Source: Bettongia penicillata ogilbyi (Eukaryota; Chordata; Mammalia; Diprotodontia; Potoroidae). Taken from it: a DNA stretch of 64,000 bases. The notes beneath the pieces were generated by a model that searched no databases, was not told the origin of the DNA, and saw only the letters and a program-made list of their open reading frames with translations. The stretch lies in contig JAJHZJ010000251.1 of NCBI GenBank assembly GCA_023548195.1, positions 2,327,167-2,391,166 of the forward strand, given 5' to 3'. Made by a program: the position numbers and the translations under genes. How positions within the stretch are numbered: the stretch's first letter is position 1; every line of letters starts with the position of its first letter. Shown here piece after piece: positions 35,126-46,019 of the stretch.

Positions 35126-35719
35126 AAACATTGTTTCATAATTTCTTGTTATCTTTCTACTTAACTGTTTGCTTACTGTGATAACATGAATTAAAAAAAA
35201 AAAAGAGCCAAGTTGCCAAATGATCCTGGCAGTTTGTACTAAATTACTTGCCCTCAAAAAGGCAAACAACTCATATAAAAAGAATTTGATGAATAAAGAA
35301 TCTATGGATGAAGCTCCTGATCAAAGGAAACAAACCCTTTTAATCCTAATGTGACCTTGTCTTGACATACCTATTTAAGGTGCCTAAGGATAAGTCCCAA
35401 TCTCTCTATGTCAAGGTCAGCATAAAACTACAGACGCTACCTGTTTTGCATTACTTTCAGTCCATCAGTAGTTCTGGCCTGAGTTGAATACTGACATTGT
35501 GTGAGTTACTGGGAACACATTTGATGGCTTTACCACTTGTAAAATAGATGTTCCATTAACATTGCCACTGGGAACCCAACCAATGATAATGCTAAGAGTC
35601 TGAAAAAGATTAAAAAAAAATAGTAGAGAGGATGAAAGAAATAGTCATCACAGAGAATGGGGTATATTTTCATGTCTTGGGAATGAGATGTGGAAATAGA
35701 CACACATAAATACAAGAGC

Positions 35720-35763
<44 letters not shown>

Positions 35764-36245
35764 ACCAATGGTCAGCAGAGCTCCCTATTAATTTAGTATA
35801 TTGCATCTGTTCCTAAAAAGTTAAATGAAAAAAAAAACTGATTATTCAGGGCAACATTTTGCCCTTATCTGAATATGAAAAGTCAAATAGATCTATTATT
35901 TCACTAATGTGCATGTTCTCTCTAATAACATAGGTTACAACATCAAAACTTGCCTCAACTAGGCTACTCTAGTCCTATAAAATACAAATGGAACACATGA
36001 TGTCAGCAAGTTTTCCTATTCGCACATGCTATTATCAATTCATCTTATTATCATTTTGACCTAGATATCTACCTGGTTAATTCAGAAGAAAATAAAATCA
36101 GAACAAATTCTACTGCTAATTAATCAATATACAGACACAGACATTTTTACATCACCAAATGAAAGATAGATTTACTTGTAATTATACATTGGTATATTTG
36201 ATTTTTGTCATGTCTGTATGGAATTGCACAATTGAAAACAGCTGT
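35126..36245. other. no gene seen; CA microsatellite inside
   Basis: A pure (AC)n run sits at 35723-35760. The Cys/Val-rich frame across it is an artefact. Confidence 0.45.
35723..35760. repeat. (AC)n microsatellite
   Basis: About nineteen AC units without interruption. Confidence 0.95.
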
Positions 36246-36495
36246 GAGGCAACTAGATGGCAAGTGGATATAATGTGCTGGACCTAGATTCAGAAAGATC
36301 AAAGTTCAAATTCAGTCTAAGATATTACTAGCTGTGTGACCCTGGATGAGTCACTTAATCTCTATGTCCTTCAATTTCCTAGTCTAGAACATGTGGTTAA
36401 TAACAGGCAAGGCTGTTATGAAGATAAAAAAAAAGGTATTTGCAAGCCTTAAAATGCAATATAGATATCAGCTAAATAATAACAGTGATGGTGAT
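36246..36495 (+). repeat. marsupial tRNA-derived SINE, near full length
   Basis: 'gaggcaactagatggcaagt', 'ggatataatgtgctggacct', 'agttcaaattcagtctaaga', 'agctgtgtgaccctggatga', 'gtcacttaatctctatgtcc' and 'tttgcaagccttaaaatgca' follow the consensus in order. The tail ends in a GATAAT-type repeat. Confidence 0.85.
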
Positions 36496-36589
36496 GATAA
36501 TAATAAGGGAAGTGATTTTTTAAAATTTTAATTCAAAAATACAGTAACAGGAATATTGTTCTAGTACTTTAGAATGCTGAAAGTGATTT

Positions 36590-36810
36590 CAAATAATTTA
36601 GGTTCATTTAGATCTCATTAAAAAAATTTACATAGGATGGGGAAGGATTTTGCCTCTAATTTTACTGATGAGATAACTGAAATTCCTAGAGCTTTCCTGA
36701 ATTTCTCAAGGTCACATATCTACTGTATGGTAAAACCGGTATTTGAACCCAGTGCTTTTTACTCCCAGTTTAAGGCTCTTTCAGCTTCACCAATTAGACC
36801 ATAACCTTCC
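36590..36810 (-). repeat. MIR SINE
   Basis: 'tttactgatgagataactga', 'ctcaaggtcacatatctact' and 'ggtatttgaacccagtgc' give the MIR order in reverse. Confidence 0.75.
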
Positions 36811-37689
36811 TAAATAGGACATAGAACTTCATGGTAAGACTGCTTTTTAGATTAATAATGCTTCCCTGTACGAATAGCTCCAGATTTATGTGCAAACGAA
36901 TTCACATTTGCATTTGATTTCTAGTGCTTTTACTCCCTGCCTGGAATTTTTTTTCCTCCTGCATTTGCTAGTTTATCTGTCCCCCATGTATTCCAACATC
37001 TCACAGATATAAATCTTCTCAGATATATTACTAGCTGAATAAAACCTAAAATTGCGATGGAATATTTGAGGAAAATTTCCCATGTTCAGCACTTGCTCAA
37101 ATTGTGACTGCTTTTCTGGTAGATTTTTTGCAGCCTTATTCATTAAAGAAATGCCACCTGTAAAAGTTTCTTCCTCAGTTTCCTTTCTGTATCCTCAAAG
37201 TTTTTAGCCCTTCTAAATTATTCACAGACCAAGTTTCCTTGACTCTTCATGAGCTGGAAATCGTTTTCAACTTTGGGAGTGTTATATCTACCAAATAGAC
37301 AAAATTTGACCTTCTATTTTCAAATTCCCATCAACGCTTTCAAAAAAAAAAGAATATCACAGTGATCAGAGTTATGTAAAAGCCTCTACCTGGCTCTAGC
37401 TGTATACATCAAAGATCCTACTGATCTGATATTGATTTAAATACCCTTAATTCAATGACTAGTACATTGGCAACAGTCCCTGGGATGGAATCTTATTATG
37501 ATAGAAGAATATTATTAAACACCTAAAATTTTACTCTTTAACCTTAGGACAAAAAATCAAAGTTATTTATCACTTCTACAGTATTTTAAATATGTGATAA
37601 ATGAACAAATCTTAATAAGATCATAATATTATTTGTGTAGGATGTCCACCCACAATCTGTAAAGTAAAAATGGTGAGAGAACTAGGGAT
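36811..37689. other. no gene seen
   Basis: No recognisable coding or repeat signal. Confidence 0.4.
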
Positions 37690-38830
37690 TTTAAGATATC
37701 AAAATGAGGAGAGCTGCATTCCAGCTGAAGGGATCAGCCTTGGCAAAGATTTAGTGGTAAGAAAATGGAGCAGAATGTAAGAAGAACAGCAAAAAAGGTT
37801 AGTTTGGAACACTGAATGCAGTGTGTACATGGAGAATGATAGGTAATAAGTTTAGAAATATAGACTTGAACCAGAAGAGGGATTTATTTTTGATTCTAAA
37901 AGCAATAGAGATTCACTAGAGTTAGGGAACAGGTAATGATGAGGTCAGACATGAGAAGAATATCAATCTGGTAGTTGTCTGGAAATTTGATTCTCGAGGA
38001 GAGACATTTGATGAAGGAAGAATAAGTGAATAAAAACTGATCAAGTACTTACTATGTAAGAGATTTACTAACTGCTAGAGATATAAATATAAAAGCAAAG
38101 ACATTGACTTCAAAGAAATTATATTCTAATGGGCGGAATAACACAGTGAGTAGGGATACTTTTTGATTCAAAAAGTCAAAGTGATTGTGAATGGGGATGT
38201 AGGGGAATAGATTGACTTACCCTATCCAAAAACAAAAACAAAGTTGACTTGTTCATAGTTCATGCTTCCAGAAAGATCAGCGGGGAAGATTATCCCAAGA
38301 AGGGCAACGGTTAGTCATGAAACTGTAGAGGAAATGGGTGGGGAATTGAGAGTGAAGTAAATTCTAGGTGATTTTTCATGTCCAAAAGAGTCAATAACCA
38401 ATCAGGAGAGCAATTGTGAGAGTGTAGATGAGAAGTGATGAGGATTTGAACTTGAGTAATCATGGGGTGAAAGTGACTTGTAAAGAGACTTTTATGGAGG
38501 TAGGTAATAATGAACAACTGATTTGTACAAGTTTTTGGGAGAGTAAAACATGAAGTCAAGATTGCAAGTCTGAATTTTGAGGCACTTGAGAAGTGAAGTT
38601 AAGAGGAGAGATAGAGTTGGACAAATATGAGTTCTGTATTAAACATTTTGATTTTTAAATGCCTAGGAATATATAATTGGAAATGCCCAATGGCAGTTGG
38701 TGATGTAGTACCAACACTCATGACAGAGACTAGGGATGTAAATGTAGACCTGAATTATATTGTAGACAATTGAAGAATTATTTGGATAAACATGAAAACT
38801 GAAACCATAGAAGTTAGTAATATCAGATAG
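37690..38830 (+). repeat. unassigned long interspersed repeat, copy 3
   Basis: It contains 'cattccagctgaagggatca', 'tagagattcactagagttag', 'aatgatgaggtcagacatga', then at 38390-38820 'agtgatgaggatttgaactt', 'gtcaagattgcaagtctgaa', 'aatgcccaatggcagttggt' and 'gacagagactagggatgtaa'. A MIR-like segment at about 38030-38150 lies inside it. This is the longest of three copies of the family in the window. Class not assigned. Confidence 0.55.
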
Positions 38831-38849
38831 GTGGGGGAGAGAGGAGGAA

Positions 38850-39068
38850 GAAAAGGATCAGGTTCAAATCCTGGTAGTACACCCAAAGATAGGAGAAGGA
38901 CTAGATTTGAATCTAGGCACTTTCTGAGAGATGATGATCAAGTTACTTTAATTCTCCGACCTTGTTTCATTGATAAAATTGTTATAAATACCACATTGAT
39001 TTCACAAGATTGCTGTGAAGCTCAAAGGAGATATGCAAATTGTTTTATAAAACTTAAAGTATTATTAC
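38850..39068 (+). repeat. MIR-like SINE
   Basis: 'caggttcaaatcctggtagt', 'ctagatttgaatctaggcac', 'gattgctgtgaagctcaaag' and 'ttttataaaacttaaagtat' show head, CORE and tail. The head motif appears twice, so two fragments may be fused. Confidence 0.65.
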
Positions 39069-39069
39069 T

Positions 39070-40080
39070 ACTATCCATTTTCTTCTGCTCACTTCATTCA
39101 GTATCAGTTCATGTAAGTCTTTACATTTTTTTTCTGAAATCTGCCTGCTCACCTTTTCTTATAGAACAATAGTATTCCATTACATCCATATACCACAACT
39201 TGTTCAGCCATTTCCCAACTGGTGGGCATCCCCTTAATTTCCAAATTTTGTCACTACATAAAGAGCTACTCTTAATATTTTTGTTCATGTGAGTACTTTT
39301 CCCTTTTTTATGATCTCTTTGGAATACAGACCTAGTAGTGGTAGTGCTGGATCAAAGGGTATACACAGTGTTATAGCCCTTTGGTCATAGTTCCAGCTGC
39401 TCTCCAGAATGGTTGGATCAGTTCATAATTCACATAACACTGCATTTCAATTCCAGTTTTCCCACATCTTCCCCCAAAATGTGTCATTTTCCTTTTTTGT
39501 CACATTGGCCAATCTGATAGGTGTGAGGTGGTACCTCACAGTGCTTTTAATTTGCATTTCTCTAATTAATAGTGATTTAGAGCACTTTTTTATGTGGTTA
39601 TAGATTGCTTTAATTTCTCCTCTTTAAACTGCCTATTTGAATCCTTTGACCATTTATTAATTGAGGAATGACATATTCTTATGAATTTGGTTCTCCATAT
39701 ATTTTAGAAATGAGTCATTTATTAGAAATACTGGCTTTAAAATTATTTCCCAGATTTCTGCTATGCTTTGCTCTGCTAATTTACTTATGATTTTACCCTT
39801 TATGTCTAAATCATGTACCCATTTTGACCTTATGTTTGTAACATGTGTGAGATATTGATCTATGTCTACTTTCTGCCATACTATTTTCCAGTTATCCCAG
39901 GAGTTTTTGTCTAATAGAGAGTTCTTATCACAGAAACTGGAGTTTTGGGGTTTACTACTATAGTCATTTACTACTATGTCTTGTGTATCTAAACTAATCC
40001 ACTGATCCATACAGTAATACTTAAAATCCTTATTCTTAATAGTACTTATCAGAGATTAGAATTCTGTAACATAACCTTGC
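39070..40080 (-). mobile_element. L1, ORF2 C-terminus, truncated at both ends
   Basis: On the minus strand the frame at 39657-40010 reads MDQWISLDTQDIVVNDY, then FCDKNSLLDKNSWDNWKIV, then YLTHVTNIRSKWVHDLDIK. These match the DQWN, DSLL-K-WENW and LTP-TKI-SKWV-DL segments of the L1 ORF2 C-terminal region. It continues to about 39070, where it abuts a SINE before the 3' UTR is complete. Confidence 0.85.
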
Positions 40081-41049
40081 TAATCCCATGGTCACCATTG
40101 TAGCATTATAATTCACTGTACTAGGACTTTTTCTGAAGGGTATTACATATATTTGACATTTAAAAAATAATTACTAAATGAATGTACGATTGATCTAGCA
40201 ATGATAGGACTAAAATGAAATTGATCAATCTTCTTTAGTGAGGGACTTTGTGTACAGTGTTTAGCACAAAAAAAAAAATGCAAATAGCTCAGAAGGGGTT
40301 GGTGGTGGTGCCAAGACTGCAGAAAAAGGGGGACAAGAATTCCTTGCATTCTTCCCCAAACTCCTCAGAATACCTTTAAAAATGCCATAAAATAATCCCT
40401 GAAATAGCAGAACCCAAAAAATAATAGGGTAAAATAATTTTCCAGCCAAAGATAACTTAAAAGGTCAGCTGGTCAGTATGTCTCATGTAAATGAGAGAAG
40501 TCAGAGTATGGCACACCAGCCCAGACAGGGTCCCAGAAAACCTGGAACAGGCCTGGAGAGTCACTGAATCAAAAGCAGTAGCAGCTGCTGCTGCTTCTGG
40601 AGCTCTCAGCACAGAGATAGTAAGGTGGTTGAAGAGCTGCTCAGAGGGAGATTACAGGAGTCTCTTTGCTAGAACTAAGGTAGAACTCTGTTGCTTTGCC
40701 CATCCTCAGTTCTGGGTTGCACTCTTAAATGGGAGTTCCATGGCAAGGAGGACCATTAAGCTCAGCAGAACAGGGAGCCACAGAGGAGTAGGGAACTCTT
40801 CTTACAGTTCTAGGACAGAAAAGATTGCTTGTGGTCTCTCACAGACCAGAGCACAGGTCAGTAGGAGAGTAGTAAATACACCTCTCTTTAGATCATACCA
40901 CCTTGGAAGAACTGAATACATAAAGGTGCCTAGAAGCATCTCTAAAAACAGCTGCATAACACCCCAGAAGCTTAGCACAATGGTTTCTCTAGCCTGAAAG
41001 CAGAGACCTACTTTCAAAAAGAGTTAAAAATCAAAAACTAGACTGGGAG

Positions 41050-42150
41050 AATGAGCAAACAACACAAAATCATTTTAACCATGAAAAGTTACTATGGTGA
41101 CAAGGAAGGTCAAAACATATATTCAGAAGATAACAAAGTCAAAGCTCCTACATCCAAAGCCTCCAAGAAAAATATGAATTGATCTCAGACCATGGAAGAG
41201 TTCAAAAAAGAATTTTGAAAATCAAGTAAGAGAGGTGGAAGAAGAATTAGGAAGACAAATGTGATTGTTGCAAGGAAATGGTGAAGGGAGAGTCAACAGT
41301 TTAGTAAAGGAGACACCAAAATACTGAATGAAATTACACCTTAAAAGTAGACTAGGTCAAATGGAAAAGAGGGACAAAAAGCCAATGAGGAAAAAATGCT
41401 TTAAAAAGCAGCTCTGACCAAATTTAAGCGGGGAGGAGAAACACAAAAATTCACTGAAAAAAAAATCCTTAAAAAGTAGAATTGACCAAATAGAAAAGGT
41501 GGTACAAAAACTCACTGAAGAAATCATTCCTTAAATATTAGAATATAGCCAATGAAAATTAATGACTTTATAAAAACAAACAAACAAAAACAAAACAAAA
41601 CCAGTAACCTACAAAATAAATCCAGGAGAGATCATTTAAAAATTACTGGACTACCTGAAAACAGGTAGTATGATTTAAAAATAAATGCCTAAAAATTATC
41701 TTTGAAGAAATTATCAAGGAAAACTGCTCTGCTATTCTAGAGTTAGAGGGAAAAATAGCTATTGAAAGAGGCCCTCAGTTACCTGTGGAAGGAGATCCCA
41801 AAATAAAAACTCACAGGAATATTTTAGCCAAATTCCAGAACTCCCAGATAAAGGGAAAATATTTCAAGCAGACAGAAAGAAACAATTCAAGTATCATGGA
41901 GCCACAGTCAGGATACACAGGTTTTAACAGCTTCTACATTAATGAATTTTAGGGCTTGGAATATGATATTCTGGAAGGCAAAGGAGCTAGACTTATAACC
42001 AAGAGTCACGTACACAGCAAAACTGAGTATAATGTTTCAGGACAAAAGTGGATATTTACCGAAATAGAGGATTTTCAAGCATTCTTGATGAAAAGACCAG
42101 AGCTGAATAGAATATTTGACTTTCAAATAAAACACTCAAAAGAACCATCA
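41050..42150 (+). pseudogene. ORF1 relic of element G
   Basis: Heavily decayed L1-type ORF1. Recognisable words are 'catggaagagttcaaaaaag' (MEELKKD), 'aatccaggagagatcattta' (NRSRRD-LK), 'ttttagccaaattccagaac' (LAKFQN) and the end 'atgaaaagaccagagctgaa' (MKRPEL). Many stops and indels make this the most diverged ORF1 of the six in the cluster. Confidence 0.75.
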
Positions 42151-42879
42151 AAAGGTAAACAGAAAAGGGAAATCATAAGGGAGCAAATATGGTTAAACTG
42201 TTTATATTCCTACACTGGAAGATAATAATTGTAAAATTATTAGAACTTTCTCATTATCATGGCATTTAGAAGGAGTATACACATACACACAAGTGACACA
42301 AGTGTGAGTTGAATATGAATGAATGGCATCTAGAAAATAAAATCAAAGCATGAGAGAGGAATGCAATGGGAGAAAGGAGAAGGGAGAGGTAAAATGGGCT
42401 CAATTTTCTCACATAAAAGAGGCAAGGAAAAGCTTTTATAGTAGAAGCAAAGAGGGGGGAGGTGAGAGTGAGTGAATGAATCTTACTCTCTTCAGAACTG
42501 GCTCAAAGGTAGAATAACATACACACTCAATTGGGTAAAGAAATTTATTTTACCTTACAGGAATGTAAGGAGAATGGCTTAAGATAAGGGGTGGGGGGAG
42601 TAAGTAGAAGGGAGAGGGGGGTAGGTAATAGGAAACAAAAACACTTTTGAGGAGTGATAGGGTGAATGGTGAGAGAAAACACAATAAACAGATTTAGGGA
42701 ATAGGATGAAGGGAAATACAATTAGCAATAGTAATGGCGAAAAAAATTTTGAAGCAAACTTCTCTGATAAAGGCCTCTTTTCTCATCACTACACAGGTAT
42801 GAGCTATATCAAATTGCTTGCCTTCTCAACGAGGGGATTTGGGAGGGAAGAGAGGAGAGAAATTGGAATGCACAGTTTT

Positions 42880-42890
42880 AAAAATGACTG
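42880..42890. repeat. target-site duplication of element H, left copy
   Basis: aaaaatgactg is repeated at 45673-45683. The flanks on both sides read as one continuous 3' UTR of element G once H is removed. Confidence 0.75.
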
Positions 42891-43652
42891 TTGAAGGGAG
42901 TGGAGACAAGATGGCAGAGTAGAAAGATGCACATACTCTAGCTCTTCCCAGACAGCCCATATAATACCTGTAAAAAATGATTCTAAACAAATTCTATAGC
43001 AGCAGAAACCACAAAACGACAGAGTGAAAGACATTTCCAACCCAAGGTAGCCTGGAAGGCAGACAGGAAAGTTCTATCACATGGGGCAAGGAGAGGAGTA
43101 CAGCCCATGGAGCCCAGCCCAGCCTTGGCCACATGGTGCAGCAGGGACAGGACCAGAACAGGATTCTGGGGCAGAATTCTCAGCAGCAGAGGCAGTTCTC
43201 AGATCCCCTCTACCTCCAAATCCCAAAGACATTTCAAAGGTCAGTGAAAATAATTTTCTCCTGGGTGAGAAGAGAGCAGTGTCCTCCCTTAGCCCAAGCC
43301 CCTGATGGCTGTGGCAGTGGCAGCAGCAGCAGCATCCATTTTTGGAGCCTTCAGCCTAAAGGCCCTGGGGGAATTGAGCCACTGATCTGAATCTCAGTCC
43401 TAAGTGGCTGCCTGGGGTGAGGAAGAGTGCTGGCTGGCATAGTGGAATTGGTAGACGCTTTGGAAAGGGAATTCTACTTGCAGATCCCAGGCAGAAAAGT
43501 TTTGGTAGCTCCCAGACAAGAGAGCAGGCCATGAGAGGAGTAAACTCCTTTCCCTTGATTGTGCCACCTGGGAGGAACTGAGAATTTACAGGTCCCCAGA
43601 ATATACCCCTCCCTTGTCAAAGGAATCAAAAGTCAAGTAACTGACTGGGAAA

Positions 43653-44620
43653 ATGCCCAAGAAAGGGTAAAAAAATAAGACTATAAAAGATTATATTCTT
43701 GGTGAACAGGTATTTTCTTCCATCCTTTTAGATGAGGAAGAACAGTGCTTACCATCAGAGGCCTCCAAAATAAAAATACAATAGTCTCAGGCTGTGGAAA
43801 ACCTCAAAAAGGATTTTGAAAATCAAGTAAAAGGGGGGGGGGGGGGGAAATTGGGAAGAGAAAATGAAAAAAAAGCCAACAAGGGGAAGAATGGTTTAAA
43901 AAGCAGAATTACCCAAATGGAAAAGGAGGTTCAAAAACTCACCAAAGAAAAGAGTTCATTAAAAATTAGAATGGAGCAAATTGAAGCTAATGACTTCATG
44001 AGAAGCCAAGAAATTGGAAAACAAAACCAAAAGAGTGAAAAAATGGAAGATAATGTGAAATATCTCATTGGAAAAACAACTGACCTGGAAAATAGATGCA
44101 GGTGGGAAAATTAAAAAATTATGGGACTACCTGAAGGCCATAACCAAAAAAGACCCTAGACATCATCTTTCTTGAAATTATCAAGGAAAACTGCCCTGAT
44201 ATTCTAGAACCAGAGGGCAAAATAAATATTAAAAGAATCCAGAGATTACTTCCTGAAAAAGACCTTGAAAAAGATTCACTCCTAGGAATATTGTGGCCAA
44301 ATACCATAGTTCCCAGGTCAAGGAGAAAATATTGCAAGTAGCTAGAAAGAAACAATTCTAGTATGGTGGAAATACAATCAGGATAACACAGGATCTGGCA
44401 GGATTTAGGGATTTAAGGATTTAGGGATTGAAGGGTTTAGAATAGCATATTCCAGAAGTCAAAGGAACTGGGATTAAAACCAAGAAGCATCTACCCAGCA
44501 AAACTGAGTATAATACTTGAGGAGAAAAATGGTCATTCAGTGACATAGAGGACTTTCAAGCATTCATGATGAAAAGACCAGAACTGAATAGAAAATTTGA
44601 ATTTCAATTGCAAGAATCAC
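43653..44620 (+). pseudogene. ORF1 relic of element H
   Basis: The ATG is in 'gggaaaatgcccaagaaagg', but a stop follows after five codons (MPKKG). A 15-G run replaces the usual coding at 43833-43847. The frame 43794-44114 keeps the coiled coil (RITQMEKEVQKLTKEKSSL) and NVKYLIGKTTDLENR. Further stops and frameshifts follow through the RNA-recognition and C-terminal segments. Confidence 0.8.
43833..43847 (+). repeat. 15-base G homopolymer
   Basis: A pure G15 run inside the ORF1 relic of H, where sister copies read 'acaggtggaggaaaaactgg'. It may be a local expansion or a sequencing/assembly artefact. Confidence 0.85.
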
Positions 44621-44754
44621 TACACGCATGAAAAGGAAAACAGGAAAGAGAAATAATAAAAGACTTTCTAAAGTTGAACTGTTTACATTCCTAGATGGAA
44701 TGATAATATTTGTAACTCTTGAAACTTTTCTTAGTATTTGAGGAGTTGGAGGGA

Positions 44755-44846
44755 TTATACACACATACATACAAACATATAAATATATGTGTGTATATAT
44801 GTGTGTGGGGGGGAGACAGAGAGAGAAAGAGAGAGAGAGTGAGTGA

Positions 44847-44881
<35 letters not shown>

Positions 44882-44885
44882 CCCA
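44755..44885. repeat. CA/TA then GA microsatellite in the H 3' UTR
   Basis: ACAT/TATG units followed by an 80-base GA/GACA tract, at the position where all sister elements carry a CA-type repeat. Confidence 0.9.
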
Positions 44886-45683
44886 GGAGGACTTGAATAG
44901 AAGGGATGATATCTATAAAAATAAAATTAAGGGGTAAGAGAGGGCTATATTGGGAGAAGAAAGGAAGAAATGGAATGGGGCAAATTATCACTCCTAAAGG
45001 AAGCAAGGAAAAGCTTTTTCAATAGAGGAGAAAAGGGAGAAAGTAAGAGGGAAAACATGAAGTGTACTCCCTTCACATTTGACTTAAGGAGGGAATAATG
45101 TGTTCAGTCAATCTGGTATGAAAATCTATCTATGAAAATCTAACTACAGAAAGTTAGGGGAGAAGGGGACAAGTGAGGTGAAGGGGATGATAGAAGGGAG
45201 GGGAAATGGGAAAAGGGAGTAGTAAGAAGCAAACATTTTGGAGAAGGACAAGGTCCAACGAGACAATAGAATAAATAGGGATCTGGATAGGATGGAGGGA
45301 AATATAGTTAGACTTACATAACCAGAATATTATGGAAGTCTTTTCTAAACTCTCAGTGGGGGTGGGTGGGGAAGGAGGAAGGGAAGGAAGTTGGAATTCA
45401 AAGTATTAGAAATGAGTGTTGAGAATTGTTGGTGCATACAACTGGAAAATAAGAAATACAGGTAGTGGGGTAGAGAAATCTATCTTGCCCTACAAGAAAC
45501 AAGAAAAGATGGGGATAAGGGAAGGGAAGGGTGTGATAAAAGAGAGGGAATATTGAGGGAAGGGGTAATCAGAATGCAGGGTGAAGGGAGGGGAGAGATG
45601 AGGAGAAAATTTAGAATTCAAAATTTTGTGGAAATGAATGTCCGAAACTAAAAATTGGTAAATAAACATGACAAAAATGACTG

Positions 45684-45706
45684 GTAAAATTGTTTTTGCA
45701 TGCACC
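45684..45706 (+). mobile_element. 23-base remnant of element G between H and I
   Basis: 'gtaaaattgtttttgcatgc' plus 'acc' corresponds to the L1/HAL1 3' UTR words 'gaaaattgtttttgcatgta'. It is the continuation of G's 3' UTR from 42890 and shows that H and I landed about 35 bases apart. Confidence 0.65.
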
Positions 45707-45719
45707 AAAAGTGAAATGC

Positions 45720-46019
45720 TCAGGGGTGAGGAGCCAAGATGGTGGAGTAGAAAGACTCACATATGTTAGTTCTGAACCCACAGCCCATAAATTTCCTGTA
45801 AAAAGAACTCCCCACAAATTCTGGATCAGTGCAAGCCACGCAGGAACACAGTGGAGGAGATTCCCATTCCAGAGACCCCTGGAAAGTCGACCCCAAAGGT
45901 CCATCGTGCACTGGACAGTGGAGCCCGCCCCTGCCCTGGCTGCAGGGCCCCGAGAAGAGCAGATCAGAGCAGGCTTCAGAGACAGAATCTCTGGTGGCCA
46001 GGAAGGTCTCTCCACCCAC
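45720..46019 (-). other. antisense open frame in the 5' UTR of element I
   Basis: About 99 codons, same position and partly the same residues as the antisense frames of D and K (starts near TF-A, ends near FYSTILA). It begins with GTG, not ATG, and stops at the element edge. Coding is unproven. Confidence 0.22.

Larger units (their letters stand above)
40294..42890 (+). mobile_element. HAL1-like element G, oldest of the + nest (main part)
   Basis: The 5' end is 'ggggttggtggtggtgccaa', with a decayed YY1-type word (CAAGACTGC). A diverged 5' UTR, an ORF1 relic (about 41050-42140) and a short 3' UTR follow. Its 3' UTR is cut at 42890 by element H, resumes for about 23 bases after H (45684-45706), is cut again by I, and its tail appears after 48548. 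ORF2 is absent. A 168-codon sense frame at 40491-40997 lies in the 5' UTR, shows no motif and is not seen in the other copies. Confidence 0.8.
42891..45672 (+). mobile_element. HAL1-like element H, full length, inserted in G
   Basis: The 5' end is 'gggagtggagacaagatggc' followed by 'agagtagaaagatgcac', with a slightly altered YY1-type word (CAAGATGGCAG). Then come a 5' UTR to 43652, an ORF1 relic (43653 to about 44620) and a 3' UTR with CA/TA and GA microsatellites (44755-44885), ending about 45672. An 11-base duplication flanks it. No ORF2 is present. Decay is intermediate between G and I. Confidence 0.85.

Noticed and set aside
40491..40997. 168-codon sense frame starting with ATG
   Set aside because: It lies in the 5' UTR of element G, has no recognisable domain and no counterpart in sister elements. 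GC- and AG-rich UTR DNA gives long chance frames.
44719..45006. Arg/Glu-rich frame (+) and Ser/Leu-rich frame (-)
   Set aside because: GA microsatellite in the 3' UTR of element H.
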